DNA from: CAZDVK01 sp964508915
GTDB lineage: Bacteria; Pseudomonadota; Alphaproteobacteria; Paracaedibacterales; CAIULA01
Direction: 5' to 3'
DNA length: 64,000 nt
Assembly: GCA_964508915.1 (NCBI GenBank)
Contig: CAZDVK010000004.1
Coordinates: 54,788 to 118,787, forward strand
Below, piece by piece: positions 24,941-33,872 of this stretch. The notes beneath the pieces are model-generated. The model worked only from the letters and a program-made list of their open reading frames with translations. It did no database searches and was not told the DNA's origin. The first letter of the stretch is position 1. Each line of letters starts with the position of its first letter. The translations under genes and the position numbers were made by a program.

Positions 24941-27900
24941 CTAAATAGATGCAAGCAAAGACGCGTTTCCACCTGCAGCAGTTGTATCTTGGGTAAATGT
25001 TCTTTCCACCATAAACCTCAATAAATAATTGGGGCCCCCTGCTTTAAAACCCGTGCCTGATAGCCCTTCTCCACCAAAGGGTTGAACGCCAACGACTGCA
25101 CCAATAATACTGCGGTTGATGTAAACATTCCCAACCCGGGCTTTAGAAAAAATTTGCTGAATTGTAGACTCTAAACGGCTGTGAATGCCCAAAGTCAATC
25201 CATACCCAAGACTATTAATATCATCAATAACCTGATCTAAGTAATCGCCCCGGAAACGAACCATATGCAAAACAGGACCAAAAGTTTCATGGGTTAAATC
25301 CTTAACAGAAGAAACCTGCCACAATTGCGGGTTAACAAAACTGGTATAATCACCCTCAGGCGCTGGGCATTCGTAAATTAAACGGGCAACATCTGACCGT
25401 TCTGCCAACAAACTTGAATAACCATCCAGGTTTTGTTTAGCTTGTTCGTCAATCAACGGCCCTACATCCGTTGACAAACGCATTTGATCGCCCAAACCAA
25501 GTTCTGTCATAGCCCCAACTAACATTTCCGTGATTGTATCGGCTATATCATTTTGAACAAGCAATAAACGCAACGCTGAACAACGCTGTCCGGCACTTTG
25601 AAAAGCAGAAATTAAAATATCGCGCACCACTTGTTCAGGCAATGCAGAAGAATCCACAATCATGGCATTAATACCGCCTGTTTCTGCAATCAAAGGCACA
25701 ATGGGCCCTGTTTTTTGGGCCAAAACTTGGTTGATTTGCTGCGCCACATCGGCAGACCCCGTAAAAGCCACGCCTGCCAAACGTTCATCTTGCAAAAATA
25801 TTTCAGAAAAACGGCTGCCCGGCATCACCATTAAGCGTAACGCATCGCGCGGAATTCCAGCTTGATAGGCCAAATTAACAGCCATGCGTGCAACTCTTGA
25901 ACACTGGCCAGCTGGTTTTGCAATAACCGTATTACCGCACACCAAAGCTGCCAAAATTTGCCCCAGAAAAATAGCCAATGGAAAATTGAAGGGGCTGATG
26001 CAGGCAAAAACCCCCCGGCTGTGATAACTAAGCTGGTTCACTTCACCAGTTGGCCCGGGCAACGTCACAGGTTGCCCCTGATAATGGCGTGCTTGCTGGG
26101 CATAATAATAACAAAAATCAATAGCTTCACGTACTTCAACTAAAGCATCCGGTATTGTTTTCTTTGCCTCTAACACCAAAAGCTGAATGAAAGGCACCAT
26201 ATTTGCCTGAAGAAGCTGCCCCAAACGATCTAAACACGCAGCACGCTCCGCAACGGGAACACGACTCCATTTATCATATGTATGGAAAGCTACGTGCATA
26301 GCCTGGCCCACAATATGGGTTTCTGTAATTTCTGGATCACCAAGTGGCGGTAACGCTTCTATCTTTTGAAATAAATCGTCAATAACAGTTTGGTCTGACA
26401 AATCAAGACCTTCTGAATTCATACGAGATGGCAAATATAAATTTTTAGGCAATGGGATTTTTGGATGCGGCTTCCCACCACCCCGTTTTGTTTCATCAAA
26501 TGGATTTAAAATCATGCTGGAAATAGGGCGTTTTAGATCATGAATTTGATTCACAAAAGAACTATTAGCACCATTTTCCAGCAGACGACGCACTAAATAA
26601 GCCAGCAAACTGCTGTATTCGCCAACAGGTGCATAAATACGGCACGGAACAGCAATATCAGTATTTTCTGTAATTTGTGTGTATAGGCTTTCCCCCATAC
26701 CGTGCAAGCGTTGGAATTCATAGACCTTAACATTTTTTTCCCGGGCCATGTGGTAAATGGCTGCCACCGTATAGGCGTTATGTGTTGCAAACTGCGGATA
26801 CAAAAGATCAGCGTGATCCAGCATTTTTTCAGCACATACCAAATAACTAACGTCCGTATGACATTTTTGGGTAAAAACAGCATAATCTTGAAGACCAAGT
26901 TCTTGTGTTTTCTTAATTTCTGAATCCCAATAGGCCCCTTTTACAAGGCGAACACCTATGCGTTTTTTGTATTCTTTTGTTAAAGCAATGGCCCAGTCAA
27001 TTACATAAATAGCCCGCTTTTGGTAGGCTTGTGCCACAATGCCCAAACCATCCCATACATCCAATTCAGGATGTTCATATAATTTTTCTGCTAGCTCCAA
27101 AGTTAAACTAAGCCGTTCAGATTCTTCGGCATCAATGGTTAGACTAATCCGATATTCCTTGGCTTTTTTAGCTAATGCCAAAAGCCTTGGGAACAGTTCA
27201 TTCATAACCCGTTCTTTTTGGCCCATTTCAAATCGTGGGTGCAAAGCTGACAGTTTGACAGAAATACCGGGTTTATTAAAAATATCTTCGTTATGATTTT
27301 TGATAGACTGACCAATAGCCACAATAGCGGCTAGGTAACTATCGAAATATTTCTGGGCATCTTTTTCTGTATAAGCAGCTTCACCCAACATGTCATAAGA
27401 ATGTCGATAGTTTTTGCCTTCAGCTTCCTGGGCCCGCTCAATAGCTTTATGGATAGTTTCGCCCATAACAAACTGTTGCCCCATAATTTTAACAGTTTGC
27501 GCCATCATCTGACGAATAAGCGGGTCCCCAAAACGACGAACAAGAGATGAAACAGTATTAAAAAATCCCTGGCCATGAAGGCCCAAATTCATAACTTTAC
27601 CGGTTGTTAAAAGGCCCATATTCGCAAGTTTTGTCATCAGTGACGTTGTAGAAGCAGCTTGCCAATTACCCGAATTCACCTTATCCCGAATAAGCTGGCT
27701 TTTCGTGACTGAATCTGGAATCCGCAGCAAAGCTTCGGCCAAGCACATCATGGCTAAACCTTCTTGGCTGTTTAACTGGTGTGTTTGGAAAAAATTTTCA
27801 ATACTCAGAATTTTTAATTTTTGATGGCGCACATGGTCGATCAGCAAACTGGCAAACTCTTGGATTGATTGCGCCATATCTAAAGACAGTGGGTTTTGGC

Positions 27901-28021
27901 CTACCAAATTATAAACCGCTTGTTCTTCTGTCATGCGATAAGCCTGATCTAAGGCATCATAAGCTATCTTTAGCTGAGAATCAGAAGAATTTTTTACAGC
28001 CTCTTTTTCTTGGGTAACCAT
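24941..28021 (-). CDS. putA: bifunctional proline dehydrogenase / L-glutamate gamma-semialdehyde dehydrogenase PutA
   Basis: PutA oxidises proline to glutamate in two steps, with FAD and then NAD. The 1026-residue protein lacks the N-terminal ribbon-helix-helix DNA-binding domain of E. coli PutA, so it is the enzyme-only short form. The proline dehydrogenase barrel spans roughly residues 150-480 (SLTIDAEESERLSLTLEL, YKKRIGVRLVKGAYWD, RLHGMGE), and the aldehyde dehydrogenase domain roughly 510-1010 (FNFPLAIFLGQILAALVCGN, ETGGINAMI, catalytic Cys in GQRCSALRL near residue 813). It supports use of amino acids as carbon source. It is upstream of and probably cotranscribed with the GDPD gene. Confidence 0.95.
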   Translation of the reverse strand: MVTQEKEAVKNSSDSQLKIAYDALDQAYRMTEEQAVYNLVGQNPLSLDMAQSIQEFASLLIDHVRHQKLKILSIENFFQTHQLNSQEGLAMMCLAEALLRIPDSVTKSQLIRDKVNSGNWQAASTTSLMTKLANMGLLTTGKVMNLGLHGQGFFNTVSSLVRRFGDPLIRQMMAQTVKIMGQQFVMGETIHKAIERAQEAEGKNYRHSYDMLGEAAYTEKDAQKYFDSYLAAIVAIGQSIKNHNEDIFNKPGISVKLSALHPRFEMGQKERVMNELFPRLLALAKKAKEYRISLTIDAEESERLSLTLELAEKLYEHPELDVWDGLGIVAQAYQKRAIYVIDWAIALTKEYKKRIGVRLVKGAYWDSEIKKTQELGLQDYAVFTQKCHTDVSYLVCAEKMLDHADLLYPQFATHNAYTVAAIYHMAREKNVKVYEFQRLHGMGESLYTQITENTDIAVPCRIYAPVGEYSSLLAYLVRRLLENGANSSFVNQIHDLKRPISSMILNPFDETKRGGGKPHPKIPLPKNLYLPSRMNSEGLDLSDQTVIDDLFQKIEALPPLGDPEITETHIVGQAMHVAFHTYDKWSRVPVAERAACLDRLGQLLQANMVPFIQLLVLEAKKTIPDALVEVREAIDFCYYYAQQARHYQGQPVTLPGPTGEVNQLSYHSRGVFACISPFNFPLAIFLGQILAALVCGNTVIAKPAGQCSRVARMAVNLAYQAGIPRDALRLMVMPGSRFSEIFLQDERLAGVAFTGSADVAQQINQVLAQKTGPIVPLIAETGGINAMIVDSSALPEQVVRDILISAFQSAGQRCSALRLLLVQNDIADTITEMLVGAMTELGLGDQMRLSTDVGPLIDEQAKQNLDGYSSLLAERSDVARLIYECPAPEGDYTSFVNPQLWQVSSVKDLTHETFGPVLHMVRFRGDYLDQVIDDINSLGYGLTLGIHSRLESTIQQIFSKARVGNVYINRSIIGAVVGVQPFGGEGLSGTGFKAGGPNYLLRFMVERTFTQDTTAAGGNASLLASI

Positions 28022-28126
28022 ATACTACACTGTCCAGATTTTAACGATACATGGCCCCCATTCTAGACGAAAATTTTTTCAGAATACAGTGCTATTGCTG
28101 ATGAAAATGCACTGATTAAATTTTCT

Positions 28127-29320
28127 TTAGCCATCCCCATCATCTGGTTTACCATCCTTTCCCTTAACTTGCCCCATTTTTGCCGAACCAGTTGCTGCCT
28201 CAGGTAAATCGGTAGGCACATGACGTCTTGCAGATGCTGCAGATAGCGGCACATGAAGCGGTGTACGCAGTCGTTTCACATTGACCGTACCATAGCGAAC
28301 CCCCATGTCACTATCGCTTACCATTCCCTGATCTTCCACATCGCCACCCAGACCAGAATTTCCCTTTTTATGTTGACCAGCAGGTACAGTATTTGTTCTG
28401 GCAATTACGATTGCGCCATCTTCGTCAGCACCATCATCCTCGGCTGCCAGGCCCTCATCAGATGAAGAGGCTTTTCTGAAATGACCAACAGCCTTACGTG
28501 GGTAAGGTGTTCTTTTTCCCTGACGAACAGCCATATCTGTATCACTGACCATGCCAAGATCCTCCATTTCCAACTGCACCCCTGTTTTTGGAGCCTTTGT
28601 CGATAAACGTTTAGGTAAACTTCTACCCCTGCGCAGTGCAGCATCTGTTTCATCAGATTCTAATGCTTCAGCGCGACCGGCAAACCTGACACGTTGACCA
28701 CTCGCCACCCCCCGTTTAACCGACAAATGCCTAGGAACACGAATAGACTCATCACTGACCCCCTCTCCAGCAAAAGGATGACTAGATAAACGACCTGGTT
28801 TTTCTTCAGGATCATCATCCACAACAACCTGAATTGGATGCTCAGCGTGTCTCGTTCGTCTTTGACGAATTGCCTCAAACAAAGCTTCATTTTTTCGAAC
28901 CCCCTTGTCTGCAACAGACCTAACATGTGTTGCAACAATATGTCCTACAAAACAAATACCCACAGCTGTATTCAAAGCACTTTTCGTTGATTCAGATAAA
29001 TTAAGTGAGCTTGCTGTTACAACACAAGTCGCGCCACATCCTTGGGAAAGAACAGAAACTGTTTGTGCCAAACGCCTTAAAAAATACCACCCAAACACAG
29101 ACCATCTTGAAAATCTTTCCATAGATTCAGTTTGTATAGCTAATGGTGGATTTAAATCCATAGAATCTAGGGTTGCATCAGAACCCTGTCTTTGAACTGG
29201 GGCAGTAGCTTTCATTTTAGGTTTAGCTTCTTCCCCGCCGCCGCGCCTCAGATCTGGATCCATTGAAAAACTTTTTGCACTAAACAGGAGTACAACCAAA
29301 AACAAATGCACCAACTTCAT
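28127..29320 (-). CDS. secreted repeat-containing protein of unknown function
   Basis: A 397-residue protein I do not recognise. Residues 1-19 form a signal peptide (cleavage after SFS). A hydrophobic, small-residue-rich stretch at about 73-135 may form one or two membrane segments. The rest is hydrophilic and likely disordered. A motif EDxGMVSDxDMxVRxG occurs at residues 253-268 and 329-344, with weaker relatives at about 185-198 and 220-232, each followed by a basic RTP/RSLPKR-like segment. Such short repeated motifs in a disordered exported protein are seen in host-interacting effectors, but that role is only inference. The C-terminus is Gly/Lys/Asp-rich. Confidence 0.65.
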   Translation of the reverse strand: MKLVHLFLVVLLFSAKSFSMDPDLRRGGGEEAKPKMKATAPVQRQGSDATLDSMDLNPPLAIQTESMERFSRWSVFGWYFLRRLAQTVSVLSQGCGATCVVTASSLNLSESTKSALNTAVGICFVGHIVATHVRSVADKGVRKNEALFEAIRQRRTRHAEHPIQVVVDDDPEEKPGRLSSHPFAGEGVSDESIRVPRHLSVKRGVASGQRVRFAGRAEALESDETDAALRRGRSLPKRLSTKAPKTGVQLEMEDLGMVSDTDMAVRQGKRTPYPRKAVGHFRKASSSDEGLAAEDDGADEDGAIVIARTNTVPAGQHKKGNSGLGGDVEDQGMVSDSDMGVRYGTVNVKRLRTPLHVPLSAASARRHVPTDLPEAATGSAKMGQVKGKDGKPDDGDG

Positions 29321-29420
29321 CTTAAAACCTCTATTAAATGTTCACGTATGAAATAGGGCGTAAATATTAAAAAAGGGTTGATTTTAAGAAAAAAAAGGGA
29401 TTATGCTGACTCTCAAGCCA

Positions 29421-29496
<76 letters not shown>

Positions 29497-29594
29497 CTTT
29501 CTAAAAGTCGTTAGATTGCGTAAGGCGTATTTATTGTTGACTTTATCTATTTCTGAGCCAAACTGTGAATAATTACACTAAAAAATTTTATATT

Positions 29595-30050
29595 ATGCGC
29601 ATTAAATGTTTTTTTATACTTGTATTAGCATGCTTTTTAAGTGGCTGTTACCCCACAATTGACAGTCGTGGCTATAACCCAGAGGCCATGGATGTTAATA
29701 AAATTCAGCCAGGTGTCGATACAGAGGCAACCATCCATGAAAAATTTGGCTCACCATCGACGGTATCCAGCTTTAAAAATGCGAATGGAACCCATAGTTG
29801 GTATTACGTCTCTAAGAAAACATCGACAACGTCGTTTTATCGGCCTGAAACACTAGATCAACAAGCTGTTGCTATTTATTTTGATGATCAGGGCATTGTT
29901 CGCTCTGTATCTCAAGAAAAAGGGGAAACCCCACTGCAACCAGTGGAGCGAAAAACAGAAACAACGGGTTATGAAACGTCAGTTATGCGTGATATTTTTG
30001 GAAATTTTGGGCGCTACAGCCAAAAAACTCCAACACAACAAAAACCATAA
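29595..30050 (+). CDS. bamE: outer membrane assembly lipoprotein BamE
   Basis: BamE/SmpA is a small lipoprotein of the BAM complex that inserts barrel proteins such as LptD and the porin. From the ATG at 29595 the protein has 151 residues: a lipoprotein signal with lipobox LSGC (Cys 18), then the SmpA/OmlA fold (VNKIQPGVDTEATIHEKFGSPSTVSSF, then WYYVSKK and VAIYFDDQGIVRSVS). A GTG at 29565 would add ten residues before the signal, which is less likely. The next gene, trmJ, starts 19 nt later. Confidence 0.88.
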   Translation: MRIKCFFILVLACFLSGCYPTIDSRGYNPEAMDVNKIQPGVDTEATIHEKFGSPSTVSSFKNANGTHSWYYVSKKTSTTSFYRPETLDQQAVAIYFDDQGIVRSVSQEKGETPLQPVERKTETTGYETSVMRDIFGNFGRYSQKTPTQQKP

Positions 30051-30069
30051 AAAGCTTTAGTTTAAAACC

Positions 30070-30825
30070 ATGACGCAGGCAGCACCTGTTATTATTCTGG
30101 TGCAAACACAATTGCCAGAAAACCTAGGGGCCGTAGCACGGTCTATGGGGAATTTTGGTTTTTCAGAGCTTCGCCTGGTCTCACCACATATATTACCATC
30201 TGCCCCGAAAGCAGTCGCTATGGCTGTGGGGGCCGCACCTATTTTAGAAAATGCTAAAATTTTTGAAACCCTAGACGAAGCAGTTTATGGACTTACCCAT
30301 TTATTTGCCACAACAGCCCATGAACGGCAGATGATCAAACCCTATTACACACCCAAGCAGTTTTGTCATTGGATCCAAGAAAACAACGTTTCACATAATC
30401 AGCTTGGCCTTGTTTTTGGCCCTGAACGAACTGGCTTATCTAACGAAGATTTGGTTTGGTCACATGGAATTATCACGATTCCTGTGTCAACCTTTTTGCC
30501 ATCATTAAATCTTGCCCAGGCTGTTTGTGTTGTCGCCTATGAATGGTATTCAAATACGAACAATCTGCCATCATCTGACATCAAAATGCATTTAGGCGAA
30601 ACTGTTCATGCGCCAGTTGAAAATTTAATAAATTTTCTTAAATTTTTAGAAAAAAAATTGGATAATTCGAACTTTTGGCGTGTTCCTGAAAAGAAAGAAA
30701 TTATGTGGCGCAATATACGAAATATTTTCACGCGCCACACACTAACCCAGCAAGACATTCAAACACTTTATGGCCTCATAGAGGCCATAAATAACGCTTC
30801 GTCGCAACAAGAAAACAAACCCTAA
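30070..30825 (+). CDS. trmJ: tRNA (Cm32/Um32) methyltransferase, TrmJ-like
   Basis: A SPOUT-fold RNA 2'-O-methyltransferase of 251 residues, most like TrmJ, which methylates position 32 of tRNAs. Motifs: motif 1 QTQLPENLGAVARSMGNFGF (SpoU N-terminal Asn/Arg), motif 2 LVFGPERTGLSNEDL, motif 3 IPVSTFLPSLNLAQAVCVVAYE, which builds the trefoil-knot SAM site. The C-terminal helical extension (about 170-250) is the usual TrmJ tail. It converges with the MarR gene, with a 4-nt overlap of the stop regions. Confidence 0.88.
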   Translation: MTQAAPVIILVQTQLPENLGAVARSMGNFGFSELRLVSPHILPSAPKAVAMAVGAAPILENAKIFETLDEAVYGLTHLFATTAHERQMIKPYYTPKQFCHWIQENNVSHNQLGLVFGPERTGLSNEDLVWSHGIITIPVSTFLPSLNLAQAVCVVAYEWYSNTNNLPSSDIKMHLGETVHAPVENLINFLKFLEKKLDNSNFWRVPEKKEIMWRNIRNIFTRHTLTQQDIQTLYGLIEAINNASSQQENKP

Positions 30826-31268
30826 CGCGTTAAAGACGTTGTCCAAAATCCTTCTAATTTCCGCAAAACTTGGCAGAAATTATTCATGTCTTTTTCACCC
30901 ACAATGTCTAACGTCAGGTGTTTAGCTTGATTTCCAAGCAACTCGTCTAATTGCGCAAATAATTGCAACCCCTTACTTGATAGCTTAACGTGACTTGAAC
31001 GACGGTCGTGGGATGATGGAATTTGTTCCACGTAACCATTTTGCACCATTTTACGCAAGTTATAAGACACGTTTGACCCCAGATAGTAGCCGCGGTTCGT
31101 TAGTTCACCAACGGTCAACTGATTTTCACCAATATTGTACAAAACAAGGGCCTGCACGTTATTAATGTCACGGCGTTTCATGCGATCCAGCTCAAGCTTA
31201 ATAAGCTCAAGAAAAAGGCGGTGGAGTCGTTCGATCATAACGACGGCTTCAAAATATGATTCTTTCAT
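30822..31268 (-). CDS. MarR-family regulator, LdtR-like
   Basis: A 148-residue winged-helix regulator. The segment INNVQALVLYNIGENQLTVGELTNRGYYLGSNVSYNLRKMV (key words NNVQALVL, GYYLGSNVSYNLRKM) is highly characteristic of the alphaproteobacterial MarR group that includes LdtR of Liberibacter, a regulator of cell-wall L,D-transpeptidase genes. The DRRSSHVKLSSKG wing follows. An ATG at 31268 with AGGA 8 nt upstream is preferred over an upstream GTG at 31298. A perfect palindrome lies 30 bp upstream, a likely autoregulatory operator. Target genes are unknown. Confidence 0.85.
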   Translation of the reverse strand: MKESYFEAVVMIERLHRLFLELIKLELDRMKRRDINNVQALVLYNIGENQLTVGELTNRGYYLGSNVSYNLRKMVQNGYVEQIPSSHDRRSSHVKLSSKGLQLFAQLDELLGNQAKHLTLDIVGEKDMNNFCQVLRKLEGFWTTSLTR

Positions 31269-31298
31269 AATACTATTCCTCATGAATTTTTGTTCCAC

Positions 31299-31338
31299 TT
31301 AAGTTCAACTTAAACAAAAAGTGTTAATAATGATTTAA
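31299..31338. promoter_or_regulatory. palindrome and TTAA-N7-TTAA pairs upstream of marR
   Basis: TTAAGTTCAACTTAA (31299-31313) is a palindrome with 7-bp arms and a single central base, the usual form of a MarR operator. It is also a TTAA-N7-TTAA unit, and a second such unit lies at 31324-31338. Either MarR autoregulation or CtrA-type control is possible. Confidence 0.5.
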
Positions 31339-31447
31339 TTGTATTAATATTATTTTCAATATATAAAAAAATATTTTTTTATTTTTAAAACAGTTTTCTA
31401 GCATTTTCTTTCTTTTTTTACATATATTTTTATAAATCCTCCTCTTT

Positions 31448-32053
31448 TTACAATCGATCAATCAGAATTTGTGACACATAAATTGTTTTAATTTTTCCTT
31501 TGCCCAATATCTGTTTTGTGACCGCGTAAACTCTTTCTTTAATGGCCTCGCTGCTTGGCTCCACTGTTTCAATCCACAACGTTGCCATGGCAACATACAA
31601 ATCACTAAAAACTCTGTCAACCAAGCGCGGCATCAAAAATTTTGCCAAATCAAAGGTTTCATGAGAATCCGCCTCCATTTCAACTTTCAAATACATATAA
31701 GCAAAAAGTTTTCCATGACGCACAATTGGAACACGCATTGTGGGCAGGCGGAAAAAAGGGGGTTCTAAGAAATTAAGCTGTTCTTCAGCGGGCTTATGGG
31801 CTTTTCCGTGGCCCCCTCCCCCGCTATCCTTATGATTTGCCCCATTTGTTTCAGATGATGGCGTTTCTGCGTTAATTTCAGTTTGAAACCCCTTTGGAAT
31901 TTGTATTTCTTTCCTGCTTAACGCCCCGCTTGTTTTGAAAAAAAACAAATACGCACCGCCACCAGCCAAAAGAACAAAGATAACCCCGGCAAGTACCCCT
32001 TTAGAAGACGCACCTTTCTTGGATGAAGAATCTTTTTTTTCCAACGAAGCCAT
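31448..32053 (-). CDS. FliL-like membrane protein
   Basis: A 201-residue inner-membrane protein: short basic cytoplasmic N-terminus, one transmembrane helix (VLAGVIFVLLAGGGAYLFFF, about residues 20-40), a His/Gly-rich linker (about 70-85), and a periplasmic domain with FFRLPTMRVPIV, YMYLKVEMEADS, then a helix and a final beta strand IKTIYVSQILIDRL. This topology and the ending resemble FliL, the stator-associated flagellar protein, but similarity is weak. No flagellar genes are in the window, so a FliL-domain protein with another job is equally possible. It lies 11 nt after nusB, in the same direction. Confidence 0.5.
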   Translation of the reverse strand: MASLEKKDSSSKKGASSKGVLAGVIFVLLAGGGAYLFFFKTSGALSRKEIQIPKGFQTEINAETPSSETNGANHKDSGGGGHGKAHKPAEEQLNFLEPPFFRLPTMRVPIVRHGKLFAYMYLKVEMEADSHETFDLAKFLMPRLVDRVFSDLYVAMATLWIETVEPSSEAIKERVYAVTKQILGKGKIKTIYVSQILIDRL

Positions 32054-32064
32054 AACAAAACATA

Positions 32065-32640
32065 CTATTGCCTAACTTTCTTAGCTATTGCATCAAGTAT
32101 GCCATTTACAAAACCAACTTCTCTTCCTTGAAAAAAATCTTTCCCAACTTCAATATATTCATTCAAAATAACGGGCGTTGGCACCAATGGCTCATAAAGA
32201 AGCTCATAGGCAGCAGAACGCAAAAGATTTCGCATAACTGATGACAGGCGCACAACAGACCAATTTTCCTGCAAACATTGTTGGATTGTTTCATCAACGT
32301 TTTCCGTATTTGTATGAACCCCATTCACCAATGTCTTAAAAAATTCCACATCCGGACTTTTTTCGAAAATAGTGTTTCCACCTGTAAAATGATGGGTCAT
32401 AAATTCATTCACAACAGATGAAACATCCTGTTGGTTTTGTTCTATTTGATAAAGCGCTTGAACAGCCGCCATTCGAGAAGAACGACGTGCACGACTAGAG
32501 TTTTCTTTTGCCATATTATTCCCTGAATCTGAAGATAGTGCGACACTTTCCCGTTGTCTTTGTTGATTTTTACGTTTTGAAAGGTTCGCGCGAAGGGCTT
32601 TTCCCAAACGTTCATGACGAATTATTTTATCAGATGACAT
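32065..32640 (-). CDS. nusB: transcription antitermination factor NusB, with N-terminal extension
   Basis: NusB binds boxA RNA with S10 and prevents premature termination in rRNA operons. The NusB domain covers about residues 50-190 (RRSSRMAAVQALYQIEQN, FFKTLVNGV, WSVVRLSSVMRNLLRSAAYELLYEP, VILNEYIEVGKDFFQGREVGFVNGILDAIAK). The first 42 residues (RLGKALRANLSKRKNQQRQRE) form a basic extension. A methionine at residue 43 (MAKENSSRARRSS) could be the true start. If the long form is real, the extension may be a fused small protein. The ATG at 32640 overlaps the ampG end by 19 nt. Confidence 0.9.
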   Translation of the reverse strand: MSSDKIIRHERLGKALRANLSKRKNQQRQRESVALSSDSGNNMAKENSSRARRSSRMAAVQALYQIEQNQQDVSSVVNEFMTHHFTGGNTIFEKSPDVEFFKTLVNGVHTNTENVDETIQQCLQENWSVVRLSSVMRNLLRSAAYELLYEPLVPTPVILNEYIEVGKDFFQGREVGFVNGILDAIAKKVRQ

Positions 32641-33872
32641 CCTGCTTCGTTCTTATTTTTCCTATGGATGCACATGATAGAATAAAAAACGGGGATGGTA
32701 AATAAGCTGGATGCAAGAAAAAGCGTTGTCCACCCAAAGGTGTTGGCAACCCATCCAGCAACCGTTGAAATAAAAACCCGACTGAAGGACCCAAAAGCAT
32801 ACAATAAAGTGAAATGACTAGCTGCAAAAGAAGATTTGCAAAAAGATGACAGGTAAGCAATAAAGGCTGTGGCGCATAAGCCAGATGAAAGACTTTCGAT
32901 TCCAACGGTTACGAATAAAGCATTTAAATCATGGCCCACCCAGCTTTGTACAACAAAAAGAAGGGACGATATACATTGAAAAATGGTCCCCATGATAACA
33001 GTTGTTCGAAGACCCATTCGTTGTATTAACACACCCCCCAAAAGGCCACCGGCCACCATCATCACAATACCAAAAAATTTTGACACATTCGCAAATTCAA
33101 TTTTTGTAAACCCTAAATCACAGAAAAATGGCGCAGACATGGCATTTAAAATGGTGTCGCCACCTTTGAAACAAAAAATAAAAAAGACCAAATAAATAAA
33201 AAATTCTGCCCCGCTAATTTCTTTCCAGGATGTATAAAGTGTTTTATAAAAACCCATCAATTCCAATTCTTTGGATGGGGCTTTTTTTTGTTCAGGCATA
33301 AAATAAAAGGTAATAACGCCGATAAAGCACAAAGATGCCATAATAAGGTAAGCGTTTGCCCAGCCGATAGAGGCAGCTAAGTACAAGGCACCCGCGCCTG
33401 AGGTTAACATGCCCAACCGAAATCCAACCGATTCCATAGCAGCCCCAGCGCCTGAATTCTTTTCGTCCAAAAGTTCAATACGCAAACTATCCATGATAAT
33501 GTCTTGAGTTGCGGCAAAAAACGAAACAAAAAAGGCACACACACCTGTTAACCACAGGTTTTTTTCAGGTTCACTGAGACCTAGGCAAATAATGGCTACA
33601 ATCATGCAAAGCTGACTTAAAATGCCCCAGCTACGCCTGTGGGTTAAAACGTCACCCATAATAGGTAATTTTTTCGTATCCAAAAAAGGCGCCCAAAGAA
33701 ACTTCAGGCTATAGGGTGTTGTGGCCAACATGAATAAGCCAATAACGCTTTTACTCACGTGTAGTTCCATCAACCAAAAACTGAGAGTTGACAGAGTCAA
33801 CAGAAAGGGAATGCCACTAACAAACCCCAACAAAAGCAAAAGAAGTTGTGTTTTTTTAAGGTATAAAGCCAT
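32622..33872 (-). CDS. ampG: AmpG-like muropeptide MFS permease
   Basis: A 416-residue, 12-helix major facilitator of the AmpG type, which imports anhydromuropeptides for cell-wall recycling. Typical segments: GFVSGIPFLLTLSTLSFWL in helix 1, KFLWAPFLDTKKLP (the AmpG loop with Asp), ATQDIIMDSLRIELL and the VGFRLGMLTSGAGALYLA helix. ATG at 33872 overlaps the rnd stop by 17 nt; a TTG at 33884 is less likely. The order rnd-ampG-nusB with overlaps indicates one operon. Confidence 0.85.
   Translation of the reverse strand: MALYLKKTQLLLLLLGFVSGIPFLLTLSTLSFWLMELHVSKSVIGLFMLATTPYSLKFLWAPFLDTKKLPIMGDVLTHRRSWGILSQLCMIVAIICLGLSEPEKNLWLTGVCAFFVSFFAATQDIIMDSLRIELLDEKNSGAGAAMESVGFRLGMLTSGAGALYLAASIGWANAYLIMASLCFIGVITFYFMPEQKKAPSKELELMGFYKTLYTSWKEISGAEFFIYLVFFIFCFKGGDTILNAMSAPFFCDLGFTKIEFANVSKFFGIVMMVAGGLLGGVLIQRMGLRTTVIMGTIFQCISSLLFVVQSWVGHDLNALFVTVGIESLSSGLCATAFIAYLSSFCKSSFAASHFTLLYAFGSFSRVFISTVAGWVANTFGWTTLFLASSLFTIPVFYSIMCIHRKNKNEAGCHLIK

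Noticed and set aside
28063..28254. 63-codon frame overlapping the end of the 28127 gene in another frame
   Set aside because: No ribosome binding site, overlaps a better-supported gene, and its composition resembles a shadow frame.
29322..29387. TTAA tetramers upstream of the 28127 secreted protein
   Set aside because: Spacings are 12 and 17 bp, which do not fit a CtrA site.
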